Below are positions 51,652-63,948 of a stretch of DNA of 64,000 nt, piece by piece. Position 1 is the first letter of the stretch, and every line of letters starts with the position of its first letter. Where the stretch lies: assembly GCA_022577435.1 (NCBI GenBank), contig JAKOON010000005.1, positions 17,511,724-17,575,723 of the forward strand, read 5' to 3'. Source of the DNA: Embiotoca jacksoni (Eukaryota; Chordata; Actinopteri; Embiotocidae). Below the pieces are notes generated by a model. That model had not been told where the DNA came from and searched no databases. It worked only from the letters and a program-made list of their open reading frames with translations. The position numbers and the translations under genes were made by a program.

Positions 51652-51683
51652 GTGCATGTATGCACATGTATGCACATGTATGT
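51652..51683. repeat. GCACATGTAT decamer repeats
   Basis: About three tandem decamers containing CACATG sites. Confidence 0.85.
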
Positions 51684-51699
51684 GCGTGTTGTGTTTGCC

Positions 51700-53160
51700 G
51701 CTGCTGTGTGTGTTATGCCTGAAGACATACGTGCAGTAATAGAGTGGTGGTAGACTCAGACAGCTGCCCAGTGCCATTCACAGCTCAGAGCTCCCAGCCT
51801 CCACTCTGCTCTGTTCGCCTTCTGATGAGAATTAATGTACTCTGACATCCCCTGGGAGTCCTCCACTCCCCCCCAACAGCACGGCTAATGAAGAAATACA
51901 ACCTTGCCAAAATACCGAGGTAGAGAGAGAGCGACACAGACAGAGAGACTGGGAGACAACATGAGAGCGGGAGAAAGAAAGAGAAACTGTGGCAGATAAA
52001 CAATTTGTTAAAAGGAATATGCAAAAACACTAAACCAGGAGAGGAATTCAGGAACAGTGAAGTTAATGGGAGGACAGTATACTTCGGCGTGGGTGGGAGG
52101 GATGTATGTAAGAGTTAGGAGGGAACTATAGGACACAGAGCGAGGGAAGCCACCGTGAGGTTTGGCTGTGACCCAAGACACGTGTCCTGGATGACCATAC
52201 CCTGCCCCAGGGCTGCTACGGGCGATGACTGCCCTGCCTCTCCCCAAGGGGCTCCCTTGACACCGACACTCCCCCCCTTCACACACACACAAACACACAC
52301 TCCCCTGCCTGGAGACCTGAGGGTGGATGAGCAGTATGGATGACAGACTTCATGACCCCAAAATAGCAACAGTACGACCGACCGCGGGACGCAAGACACA
52401 TGCTGTAAAAGCTGACCACCACAAAATAAAGTGCCATAAAGTGTGTTCGACCAATGTCAAGCAAATCGACACAAATACACACGCTTACTCCTGGGGCATT
52501 GTCCATATGGTGTCCATCACTAGCATTATAGATGTCCTTTAAGTATGGCATAATAGTAGTAATGAATACAGGGGATTGTCCCTAAATAAGAGACACTGTT
52601 TAGTCTCCATGTTTTATACATTATGTTTCTTTATGCCTGTAAATCTGAAAAAAGCCTCACAGTTGAAAGTAAAGTTGGTAGCTACTTAATAGTTGAACAA
52701 CTGAGAGACCGTGTCAAGTTTGTTATTTGGGCGTGCTGCCATACATTTGATTCACAAACCATTTTAAGACTAGCTCTGCCATTATTTATTAACAATAGAC
52801 TTCGCTGTTGTTTAATAATTTTGTAAAAAACTGATTCAACAGGTGTATTTCTGGCAGAATGGAGGGCGCGGGTTAATTTTCCATCGCAGAGCAACTGTAT
52901 GAGCAATACCAGCTCATGTTTCCCTGATTGGCTGTGAGGTTTTGTGGCCAAATGTCAGCTGAAATGAACTTTGACCCTACCTCAAATACAGCATTGACAG
53001 GAGGTGACGATTATAAATGGAATCTATTTCAGTATGAAACTGAGAAACAATCTCTCTGAGTTTTGTAAGTCTTCTTTCTGATCCTAAAAGTTGTGTAAAA
53101 TACAGGAAATATCAGAAAGGATGAGAAAGCACGTTTAGAAAATTAATAATTTGGTTTATA
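51700..53160. other. Intron 6 remainder, no gene seen
   Basis: Mixed sequence; open frames here lack recognisable domains. Confidence 0.5.
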
Positions 53161-53165
53161 CTCAC

Positions 53166-53254
53166 AGTTTCTTGGCCTTGAAAGACTCAGCAAACTCCCT
53201 GACACTGCGGAGAGAGGCAAGGTTGCACATCATGGCTTCTACTCTTGCTTTGTG
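53166..53254 (-). CDS. wwox: WWOX exon 6 (SDR cofactor-domain segment)
   Basis: Internal 89-nt exon, with acceptor TCTCAACAG (intron 5, phase 0) and strong donor GTGAGT (intron 6, phase 2). It encodes HKARVEAMMCNLASLRSVRE followed by FAESFKAKK and the first two bases of Leu202, that is residues 173-202 in human numbering. Human WWOX reads HKAKVEAM, then an acidic DL pair, then LRSV. This is the Rossmann-fold stretch after the second cofactor-binding strand, where the conserved Asp normally contacts the adenine ring. Here that position is Asn (183; codon 53224-53222). The exon is too short to be found as an independent open frame. I identified it from exon 7's phase, the splice sites and the protein match, and its 89-nt length equals human exon 6. 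Joining exons 6-7-8 gives an uninterrupted frame. Confidence 0.95.
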
Positions 53255-53597
53255 CTGTTGAGACAGAAAACACAAAAGTATGACTGTAACAACCAGCAGA
53301 AACAGCAAAGCAACAGGAAAACCACCATTATTCATATTTTATGAATTATTGTCATTGCCTGCAATAAAAACAGTTATGATGAAGTCCAAGTTCAACAGTT
53401 AAAAAGCCCTGCCGTTGCATTCTGTTAAAAAAAAATGTGATGATTCACATCACCTCCCTAAATCTAAAGATCTCCTTGTGTGTGAATGGTACACATGACA
53501 TCTATTGCATATCTGTCCATCCTGGAAGAGGGATCCCTCTTCTGTTGCAGCTCTTTATTTTTTTTTTATTCACCGTGTTTATTATTGTTTCCGTCCG

Positions 53598-53617
53598 GAC
53601 TCGACTCGACTCGACTC
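53598..53617. repeat. (GACTC)4
   Basis: Four tandem pentamers, each junction carrying the palindromic core TCGA. Confidence 0.9.
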
Positions 53618-54139
53618 TTACTTTTATTCAAACTGGTAAAAATCCTGCAAGAACAACGCTGGTTCCAGCTGCAGTCCTGTTTGAAGACTCCTAAGGATCT
53701 TTGTAGGTTGTGTTCTCAGTGTGTGTTTGTGAGTGTATGTGTGGCTCATCTCACACCATATGTTGGGAGACAGGGTGGGGATAGGACAGGAGCAGAGAAA
53801 GATAAATGACTTAAGAAGTGAATGCATAGCTGCATTTACACACTGCAGAAGACAGGCTAAATATTCATCATCCTCTCCATCCCACTGTAGCATTCTGCTG
53901 CAGGGCAAAGGCCTCGGCAGAGACGCATGCAGGCCTGAAGGAGCATATCTGTTTAATAACATCATACAACCGTCTTTGTGTCTCCATATGATTTCCTATC
54001 TGTCTTTTTCTTTCCTCCATCTCTTCTTTTTCCTCCTCTTTATTAGCACAGGACAATCGAGGTTCAATCTACCTACAACATATGAGCTCACGTGGGACCT
54101 TGGCATACGTTAGCACAAATGCATGCAGCGTGAACTGAG

Positions 54140-54430
54140 ACAGAGCAGGTAGAACCCGGAGACCAGAGCATGAGGGATGCTCCGGTAGCACCAGGTATTC
54201 CTGAGAGCTACCACTCTCCTTCGTCCCGCCCACCCTCCCTGAGGAACACTGTCAGCTCACATTACACACCGGAAGAGCGTTCAGCTCTCCATCCGCCACC
54301 ACCACCATAATCGCCGCTGCTGCTGCCGCTGCTGCTGCTCCCGTCAGCCTTTTCCACTGATCTGATCTCCTGTCTGTGGGCGTCATATGGGAACGTCTTT
54401 CCTCTGCGTCTCTCTCTCCGCAGAGCTAAG
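54140..54430. other. GC- and CpG-enriched patch with GCTGCC/CCACCA repeats
   Basis: CpG-containing trinucleotide-like run (CCACCACCA, GCCGCTGCTGCTG) in intron 5. A 90-codon minus-strand frame crosses it (54534-54262), but a Gly/Ser run from a triplet repeat is not evidence of coding. It could be a small CpG patch. Confidence 0.45.
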
Positions 54431-54539
54431 TATACATGACACTCACAGCAAGGACGCTCCATGGAGCAGTGAGCACAAAGAAAACAAGAAAGGGTTAAGA
54501 GCACCTTCTGATGGAAATGTGATTCTTCAGGCATTTTAC

Positions 54540-57500
54540 AGACACCTTAACTGCCCCAGGGTGTGTTTATACATGCATACACAGGCACACGCACGGCCCC
54601 ACACACGCACACAACAAATTCAATGTTGTGACTCAAGGGTAAAACCACGCTATCACACCATTATCTATGCCTGAATTATTCTCTTGATGCCACTCTATAC
54701 CATTATACGGATGCTATTACAGAGCATTAAAGGGCTGATTATGGCTATTATAGATATGATTATAGGGTACCTGCTTATATGATCTGCACACAGCAGTAAT
54801 CACAGGTGAGAGGAGACAACTGTCTAATTTAATGACGTGTATGTGCAATATGCATTTAAACTCTTTGACACTTTCACGCAGTACACATACACAGAAATGC
54901 AGGTTAGGTGAAATAGGGTTAAAATAAATATTTTGTCACCAGATATTTATGCACGAGGACGATAAGGAGAAAACTTTATGGTATGATAAATATGTGCGCA
55001 AGGAAAAGTCTTCAGTTGCTCATTTTACTGAGAAAAATTAAGCATTACTTCCAAACAAGGTCAGAGCAGGCAGCAGTGCGATAATTAGCAGGTCACTATA
55101 AGGCCTCCTCAACAGGAAAGCTCTCTATGCGTGTATGACCAGCAGAGAAGATGAGAGCAGGTGTCAGCTTGACGAACACATATCCCCTTCGCTGGAGACA
55201 TGGAGGAAAAGGGAAGGAGAGATGGAGTAATGGGAGACCAGAGGGAGGATAGAGGGGGGTTGAAGGGGGGCCACTGGAGCAAATCCAGCAGGGAGAAGGT
55301 GAGCAGCCTGCTTGCCCGCCCGCCTACCCTCCCCCCGCAGATTGAAGTCTTGCGAAGAAAATAAAGTTTATTGCCTGGAAAGAGGGGGAAAAAGCATGTA
55401 AAAAGCATTAAAGCGATGGAGGTGAACAATTAGACAGATGGCCAGGTTTTGGAAGGAGAAGAAGAAAAAAAAAGGGGGGAAAAAAGACAAGGAGAACGCA
55501 CAGACGCAATCGTTCAGGGTTTTTATGAGGACCCTGACAACTCCTGGTCTCTTCAAGGGCGAAGGAAAAGTGAGAGGCAGCGAAGCCTCTCTGGTTAACT
55601 CTGGAGCAATCGCTGAGTATGCAACACCAAAGAGCTCGGCTCGGGGTGACAGAGCTTACCGCCCCCAGCTACACACAACCTATTGCTCTATCTAAAAGCA
55701 AAAGGCTAATTATGAATGAAAAACATGTAAATAAGCTTTGCAGCTTGAAAACTAGAAACTGCGGCAAACTGTGCGTCCTCATGACTGCACATTCGCAAAG
55801 GAGGCGCATGTTCAGAGCTGGTATCAGCAAGGTCACCACAAAGATAACGTGGGCATCTGATGCCTCCGTCTTCCGCTCCTTTCTCCACCTCTCAACTTCC
55901 ACCCGCACCTCCAGCCATCAACAAAAGGGAGCAGCTTTCTGTAACATGACAATGACCTTTATGACTTTCAGAAGAAGATAGGAGGGACCAAGGATGGAGA
56001 AAAATAGTTAATCTCTGCTTGAGTGAGTGGAGGAAGTTGGCCACTGCAGAGGTTCTCCTTGTCTCTCCTGGTGTTTCCCACGCGTATTGGGGAATGACAT
56101 GTGGTCACTGCTGTGGAGAAAGATGGCGAAGGAGTGGAGGATAGAGGGGGAAGCGCTCTAATACAATTATAACTGGGGCCATCCAATCCAATCAAATGAT
56201 GAAGTATTAGAGCAGGGGAGCCCCGTCCTGTTCAATAAGACACTGGACCACTCTACTAACTCTCAAAACACACACATGTAAGCATACTCACCCACACGCA
56301 CACCGGTACACACACTTCGCTGACCCCTTTAATAGCACAGCAGCCACCCCTAATGGACGCAAGCAAGTGGAACCGCCAAATAATACACTGTCTTAATGCA
56401 CTAGGCTCAATCTCATCCCCCCTCTCCCCTTATCCTTCTCAGCCCTCACTCTCATACTTTAACCCCTGTTTCCATCTTCCCTCACCTTGTGCTGCTCACC
56501 ACCTCAGCGGCCCTTATAGATCACCAATGCAGGGGCAACACTTAAGGAATCAAAAGTACCCCTGTATATACAAAACACTTACCCTGTAGACCCCGGTTAA
56601 CACACCAGACATGGAGTGGAATGGTGAAAGCGTGAGGAGGCAAAGACAAAAAGTGTCCTACTCCTATGTTTTGAAGTAGTTTCTATCATTCCCTGTGAAT
56701 ATGAGATACCTAATATCAATATAAAGAGACAGCAATATTACGTGGACATATCTTAAACAGCAGGTGCGGAGGTAAGGTGTTGTAATGGCGATGAAAGTGA
56801 ATGAGCAGCGAAGACACCATGTGAAAAGGGCACCTTATAAAAGCAATTAGAGAAATGACTTTGAGTCCCTCTTCTTGCTCCGTAGATTAGAACAGGCCTC
56901 GGAGGGAGGAACACCGAGGAACTCAGATCTCTATGACCTTGTCCGCAACACACCGCACTAAATTGGTCATCAGCTTTTAAGACTCATATCATAGATATAT
57001 ATTTTTAGCAAAAAGAAAAAGAGAAAAGGAAGGTGGGGGGAAACTGTGGAATGTGCAGGTCGTATATCATCCTGTCACAATTATGACGTTTGTTCATAAA
57101 TACCAACCAATCTCCTCTCCACCTGGCTAAGTCACATGCGCCTGTGCTTATGCACGCGCCATACACCAACAAAGAAATATGGACACACACCACGTGCAGT
57201 GAATGCACATGCACACCGCAAATAAAGAAACAGACACATCTGGCTGGGTGCCCTACCACAGGTCTGAGAACTGACCTCCACACACAGACAAAGAGACCGA
57301 ATACACACTCAGGCAACATGCGTTCGAGCACCTAACACACAAATGAATGCACACAGTCTGCACATTATAAACACAAACACACACAAACAAACAAATGCAC
57401 GCGGCATACACATCGACTTACTCACTGACGTGCACACACACTGCAATTAATAGGGAGGCAGGTCTCTGGTGAGGAAGAGAAAGTGCCTGTTCAGCACATA

Positions 57501-57830
57501 CAGGCAGAATATGCAATTTCCTCCAGTTAAGTCTGTATTAAATTGATTTCTTCTTTCTCTGACACGGACTGGGTTTTTCCCCCCTAATGAAAGCTGGATA
57601 ATCTACAGGTTTTCCCTTTCCTGAAATCAAGTTACAAATCAAGCAATTGCAGGGGCAGATATGGGAAAGGTGAAGGAAGGACATGGGATGATTTTCCAGA
57701 TGAGAAACATGAAGAATGAGGCACATACGTGCTGATACTCTTAACATGGACATCAGGGAGCACCTGACACACATGCACACAGGGAGGAAAAGGCCAGGCC
57801 TCGGTTAAGTACTTGCTGACATTTGCGCTC
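54540..57830. other. Intron 5 stretch, no gene seen
   Basis: Purine-rich at 55190-55280 and 55440-55500 with short G runs. Otherwise mixed sequence; no gene, RNA or transposon recognised. Confidence 0.5.
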
Positions 57831-57839
57831 AGCGACATA

Positions 57840-58080
57840 CTAAGGGCAGGGCATGTTAGTAAACACAGCATTAATAACCGTAATTAATGAAATGCATTAA
57901 TTAGTAAGCACTTCAATCAGTTAATCACTCACTCAGACCTGACAAGGAGTCATGGAGAGGCTTAAGTGAAACACTAATAATCCTGAGAAAAACAGGAGAA
58001 GGGACTTGAACAAAGAAATAATTAAAGACAGAAAGTATCTATTGAATTTAATTGAGTAAAAGAAACAATCCGACAACATA
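57840..58080. promoter_or_regulatory. Candidate conserved non-coding block (intron 5)
   Basis: AATAACCGTAATTAATGAAA, GCATTAATTAGTAAGC and CAGTTAATCACTC cluster within 80 bp, followed by more ATTAAT/AATTTAATTG cores. Low-confidence inference. Confidence 0.27.
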
Positions 58081-58089
58081 TAATTAATC

Positions 58090-58925
58090 CATTCCAAAGC
58101 TTCTATTAAAAAATGACAAATTAAATACTAGCAGTGATATGTTCTTCAAATTAACATACACAAAAAAAAAATGCCTGTCTGATTGCATTTCTGCATACGC
58201 AGAATTTGAATGAAATAGCTCGTAGAGGTGAAGCAATTTAAGGTACTTTATATACTGCTGTGGAATTTAATTTTCTTCAAAGAGATGTTTAAATTAAAGA
58301 TGGTCATTATGGCCTTTTAAAGTCTTTATTTGTAATGAAACTGCTAACTTTAATTGTCAAATAAATTTAGTGAAGTAAAAGAGTGCCATTTTTTCCTGTA
58401 ATGTCGTGAAGTGACAGCATACAACAGCTTCAGTACAACAGACAATACTAGAGTGATTGAATAAACTACATGATATATATTTTTCAGAGCACATTGTAAG
58501 TCAGAAAACTCTTGTAAAGAGAATATAATTGTAATGATCAAATTCAACAAAAACTGACAAAGTAATATAAAAATGATGCAGATATGAATAAACTTACTGA
58601 TGTTTTAGAAATGTAACTTTAAAATGTTTTATATTACAATGTATATCATTTTTGTTAAATTTGAATTACAAACATACACATACATTGTCTTTTGTCTCCT
58701 AAACAGTACAATTGAAGCAATAATGAGGTTGTTCCAAAAAAAATATGAATCAATCTTAAAAGCATGCGTATTTGTGAGGTGCAGGGATTGCATACAAAAA
58801 ACAGCGCAATTTGGTTTTGAAGTTTGAGGTAATCAACCCCGTTATTGAAGAACTATTTACCTTTCAAAAGAAACAGACGGGTCAGAGAACGAGGAAAGGA
58901 GAAGGAAAGAGAGCGACAGAGCCCA
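58090..58925. other. AT-rich intronic stretch
   Basis: Strongly AT-rich, with open frames only of the kind expected from composition. No element recognised. Confidence 0.5.
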
Positions 58926-58927
58926 AG

Positions 58928-58955
58928 ACAGACAGACAGACAGAGAGAGAGAGAA

Positions 58956-59012
<57 letters not shown>
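58928..59012. repeat. (GACA)n-(GA)n compound
   Basis: Short GACA run, then an interrupted GA/GAAAGA array. Confidence 0.97.
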
Positions 59013-59129
59013 CGGAGATGGGAAATGAAAAGGACAGGGCGGTCATCATAATTGCAGAGTTTGCTTTTCGGATGCAGACAGACCAGGGCCATGGGGCCTG
59101 AGGCAGATATCAGATTCCACACAAACACA

Positions 59130-59132
<3 letters not shown>

Positions 59133-59198
<66 letters not shown>
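59133..59198. repeat. (AC)33 microsatellite
   Basis: Uninterrupted CA array 120 bp right of the GA array. Confidence 0.98.
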
Positions 59199-59201
<3 letters not shown>

Positions 59202-59288
59202 TACACACATACAAACTTACACATGCACCCATATATACAAACATGCACAAAGAAAGACTGTGTGACTGTTTTTTCATTAAGGCATAAG

Positions 59289-59345
59289 ACACAAAACACT
59301 TTAAAAAAAAAAAAATATATATATATATTTAAAAGTGTTTTGTGT
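59289..59345. repeat. Hairpin with A-run and (AT)n core
   Basis: Left arm 59289-59305 (ACACAAAACACTTTAAA) pairs with right arm 59328-59345 apart from one extra A. The core is a run of A followed by about seven TA steps. It is strongly cruciform- and melting-prone. Confidence 0.85.
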
Positions 59346-59574
59346 GCATTTGTGTTCTATAAAGGGTGAAGTGTGAAGTAAGATGGAAACATTCCGCTTT
59401 CAATCCTAACAGTGTCGTCCTCTGTCTTTCTGTATCTACCAGTGTGTGCACGTGTCTCCATTTCTGCCTCTACTTCACTTCTCCCCTCCTTCATCCAGGG
59501 CAGCCAGAGCCTGATCAGATTTACATTAAAAAGTGATGGAGATTTAAATAATGTGTCTATGTTCTCAGAAAGAC

Positions 59575-59690
59575 ATCAAGAGATTTTCATCTCACTCTCC
59601 TCTTCCTCTCTGTCTCTTCCTCTCCATTTCCTCACCCTCTCCTGCTCCTATCTCCCCCCTCATCTTGCCCACTCTATCTCCGCCAGATTC
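59575..59690. repeat. CT-rich low-complexity tract
   Basis: Irregular CTCTTCC/CTCACC sequence. Confidence 0.75.
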
Positions 59691-60289
59691 GCAGACAGTG
59701 CACATTTTCCTGCATGTCTTGAGTGTAACCGATACCCCTAACAACCAGGATTTTAATGCGATCCATATTGCCCCCTAATATTTCAGATCTCAGAATAAGC
59801 ACGGGCAATTACATATTTACATCCAACTTATTTTGCAATTCTGCACAGGGACTTTAGCGCCTGGCTGAACGGCACAAGCCGACTTAGATGCTGATTACGT
59901 TGTGGTTAGATAACAATAAAGATGGAGAAAAACTCCTAGACCCTGTGCACTTATATTGTATATACAACTTTCTATTTGGGAGTGTCAGCAATAAAGCTCC
60001 TGTCTCTCAAGTACAAAATAATGTGTTCTTTTCAAGTGCAGCAGTAATGTGATTGCTTTATCTAAACCAGCCAGTTTTACACTGTTTAATTTCTCCTGAA
60101 ATGCTTTGTATCATCTCGGTATCCCGAGGCCTGGTAGAGCACCAAAAACACTGGCAGAGATGCACGCATTTACACAAATGTACACTGTTGTAGTGAACAC
60201 ACATCGCTGTACAGACATAATAAATTAAGCCCCTTTGATTTGGTTATACCCAAGCCCTTTTTGTATCAGCTTTATAAAAACATAAGCAT

Positions 60290-60560
60290 AACATAATTGA
60301 ATAAGAAAAGAATCTGGCAATTAGGAAACGTGGAGGCCTTTGATGTGAGTAAGTGTATAATAGGCCTTTTGATGAGGGAGTTTTACACTCCGCAGGGTCT
60401 GGTGTGCACTTTGATTAAAAGCTCTTTTGTTTGGCAATATTATAAACTGCTTACTATTTTCCACTGTCACAATAGTTTAGTCTGGAAATACAATAGATTG
60501 TGCCTTTTTCTTCTCTCTTGTATGAAATCACACAGTCGTGATACTGTGTTATCATTACAA
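60290..60560. promoter_or_regulatory. Candidate conserved non-coding block (intron 5)
   Basis: Repeat-free block with GGCAATTAGGAAACG, GCACTTTGATTAAAAGC (TCF/LEF-like CTTTGAT) and GGCAATATTATAAACTG. Inference only. Confidence 0.27.
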
Positions 60561-60649
60561 GTGGAACAAATAAATAAATAGAAGAGTGACCTGAGACAAA
60601 ATGTATCTATACAGGGGAAATAAAGGAAGGGGCCAAAAGGATAACGGTG

Positions 60650-60960
60650 CCATCCAACATGAAGTTTATTATGATTGTCACTGTTGTTATTGTTGTAATG
60701 TTCAGATTCATAAGCACATTCATTATAACCAAGTGCAGTTGTTCAAGCACCATTTACATGATCTATGCTGTCTGTTGATAAGGTCATGCAGTTTTGCCTG
60801 TTAAAATGTTACACAGATTTAAATAATGAGATTCTCATCATGCATCTTTAGCCCCTTGTCGCCTGATAATAGCCTGAACGACTCGTTGAAAAATGTAATA
60901 AACGCATCATGTGAACTCAGCAAAGGTCGAGGGTCATCAAGCCACAGATTGTCAACGGAG
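60650..60960. promoter_or_regulatory. Candidate conserved non-coding block (intron 5)
   Basis: Repeat-free block with GAAGTTTATTATGATTGTCA, TTGTTATTGTTGT (SOX-type), CCATTTACATGATC, ATGAGATTCTCATCATGCAT and CCTGATAATAGCC. Adjacent to the block at 60290. Inference only. Confidence 0.27.
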
Positions 60961-61779
60961 CCCCAGCATGACAGAGAATAAATGACGCCTTGTAAACAAA
61001 TTGAATTATTGCTTTAATTCATGCAGTCTGATTCAATTTAATGGAAGAAGAGTCCTTCACAAGGGACCGGAGGAGCGGAGGAATGACAGCGGGGAGGAAG
61101 AAAAGGGGAAGAAGAGGACGTGGACACACACCTTCTCCCGCCATCACTCCATCCCACAATGTCTTTGGCTCCGCGGAAGGAAAGTAACTACATTAGCAAT
61201 CCCGATCATCTCACAAGACTGTGTGCTGCTTTCTGTAGACAGCAAGTCTACCTTTTGTCTCTGAGCTAAATGTATTAAGGTTGTGTTAAATTGAGTTCAA
61301 GCTGGACCACTAGGCTGACATCTTGTCCCGGCACAAACTGAGTGATAATAAGCAGGAGAAATATCCGAATTTTCTGAACTGCTGCACAGACAACATGTTG
61401 CATTCACATTTTATAAAGGTTTAGATTATTGAGAAAGAAAAGAAAATGCACATGAGGGTAAAAACAGACTGGGCCCACTTTGGCGCCAGCTGGGGATGGA
61501 GGATGCTTAAATCTGAAGAAATCTTTCAAGAAATCTGTGTAAGCTTATTATGATGGACAAATGTGAGAGCCCATCTCCATTGGTACATCCCATGAACTTA
61601 AAAAACTTGAATAAAACATCAGTATTAAGTTTAGTCTACCACCCAAAGCTGCATTAGGTCTCTCCTCAGTTTGCTCCTTAATTCCATCAGAGTAATCCCA
61701 CGTTATTGCCCTCTAACAGTACCCTAAACGGAGAATAAAAAGTTTGCTCCCCTTTAGCAGTGTATTACCAGGAAACAAC

Positions 61780-62060
61780 AGGCCCTCTCCTCATTAAGTT
61801 ATAGATATAAATGCTCCAAAGCATGAAATTACCCCCGAGCCTCCCTCTCCAAATAACCTGGTTTGCAAACAAATGATCCGAGCACAAGCAGTAAAAGGCA
61901 GATTATTAAAATAATAGGAGGGATTTAAATTTGCATCCACAGAACAATTCAGCAAAGGACTGTGCAATTACTCCTCCCCTCCTCCTCCCCTGTTCATTCC
62001 ACCTTTCTACTGGCAAGCCCAGAGTCCCGCGCACTTTATTGTGTCCATCTGTTCTTTTAA
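61780..62060. promoter_or_regulatory. Candidate conserved non-coding block (intron 5)
   Basis: CATTAAGTTATAGATATAAA, GATTATTAAAATAATAGG, GATTTAAATTTGCAT (octamer-like) and GTGCAATTACTCC, with CTCCTCCCC runs between. Inference only. Confidence 0.22.
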
Positions 62061-62749
62061 AGAAACAGAAGCAGACTTCAGACTATCTTTAGGTGAGTCT
62101 ATATTTGGGTTAATGCCATCAAATACACGATTATGAGAAATGTTCTAGTAGTGTTTGGTATTTTTGTTAACCTTAATCAAATCCACAATCGATTTTCAAA
62201 GTTTCTGTTTCTTCTCAGCCCTCGCCCGAACACAGTCTTTCTCTCCTCCTATGATCAATATCTAACTTTATCCTGAGACAATAACAGTCCCTCCTCCTAT
62301 GCTGGAGTAAATGGGGAGTGATGAGAGAGTGAGGGGAGCAAGAACGGACGAGGCAAAGGGTGCTCAGGTCTGCATTACCTCTGAGTTATGGCCGCCATTT
62401 GCATCTCAATCAGCCTCTTTGGAGAGCCCCCCACCTTGGTAACACCCCCATCACACCGCAGCCACCCCAGGTAATCAGGGAGATTTAATGGGGCTGGCAG
62501 CCTACCGTGGGCACCCCCTGGCTGGGGCTCGCAGCTCATTCACAGCCCCTGGTCTCACTAAGGGCCCTCTGGGCCACATCCAAACACTGGAGAATGGCAG
62601 CACTTAACAAGACTGAGGATGACCAAAATAGACAAGCAGCAAGAACAGGCCATAAAACAGAGGGAAAACAAAGCACCCGCGTGATTGTAATAGATCTTTC
62701 AGCATAGATGTCTGCATAGTGTTCTGTATTGCTGCCTCATTATAGCAGG

Positions 62750-62771
62750 AAAAAAAAAAAAAAAAAAAAAA
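62750..62771. repeat. (A)22 homopolymer
   Basis: Twenty-two consecutive A on the plus strand. No retroelement body recognised to its left. Confidence 0.97.
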
Positions 62772-62921
62772 GAAACTTCAACTTCTGACCTTAGGTGTGA
62801 ACGTTTTATCTCAGAGCTGATGATGGCACTGACACCATCCCAATGCACCCCTGCAGAAAAAACAGGTGCTCTCTCTTACATGTAATGGGAGTATGTGCAC
62901 CCACAAACACACATGCACGCA

Positions 62922-62923
<2 letters not shown>

Positions 62924-62970
<47 letters not shown>
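62924..62970. repeat. (CA)23 microsatellite
   Basis: Uninterrupted CA array. Confidence 0.98.
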
Positions 62971-62972
<2 letters not shown>

Positions 62973-63162
62973 GGTGTGATTTGCAGATAGCGAATGCTCC
63001 ACCTGAGAGTTGCCTCTCTAGTTAGCGCTGTCTCATGGCTGAACCCTGCTAAGGTATTATTACCTACAGTCAGCCCTATTGATATTGTGACTCCAGCATC
63101 TGTTCACCTCCTTGTTACTGCCTGGACCCCAGCACAGAGTCCTATCTGACTGTGTGCATGGC

Positions 63163-63295
<133 letters not shown>

Positions 63296-63944
63296 TAAGA
63301 CCTCTGGGCTACAGAGTAGTCACTGCGCACAGTAGAATACGAGAGGCAGAGGAGGCTAATAGAGAAACACTCAACACACCAGGGGCCTAATCAACAGCGA
63401 AGGACGCGTACCCATAGCTCCAAACCTCTCTCTTACACAAACACTCTGGCCTTTCTTCCTCCCTCTAATCTCACCGATTCTCCACACTGCCACAATGCCA
63501 CATCGCGCAAAAACTTTGTAAGCGAAGCTTGTAGAAAAACAACAACGAAAGAGAGGGGCGAGACTGGAAACTAAACTTTAGCTGCAAGTACAGATGGCTC
63601 AGGTGAGCAGAGAAAAAACACTGAACAAAAGGGAAACAGGGGGAGAGTGAGCGCTGAAGATGGAGAGACGCAGAATGAGGAGCCGAGTTTCAGTTATCAG
63701 AATCAAATATTAGTGGGGAAAAAATGGGGAGTGGGCAACATTAATCAAAGTGTTCACCTAGTGGGCAGCCATATGGCAGATCAGCACGCCAACAGTGCAA
63801 ACTTGCTGATCTTCAGTAACAGAGTGCAATTAATTCCACTGGCTGCATTCATCTCTCCCTCACACACTGAAGGAAGGGAGGTAGAGAAGAAAGAGAGAGA
63901 ACAGAGCAGGGTTTGTTATGACTCTTTACTCTTCCTCCTCAACT

Positions 63945-63948
<4 letters not shown>

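Noticed and set aside
54262..54534. Small gene or promoter in the CpG-rich triplet patch
   Set aside because: The Ser/Gly run comes from GCTGCC repeats; no supporting start site or splice structure is visible.
62750..62771. Poly-A tail of a retroposon
   Set aside because: No recognisable SINE, LINE or processed gene body to the left and no target duplication seen; kept as a homopolymer only.
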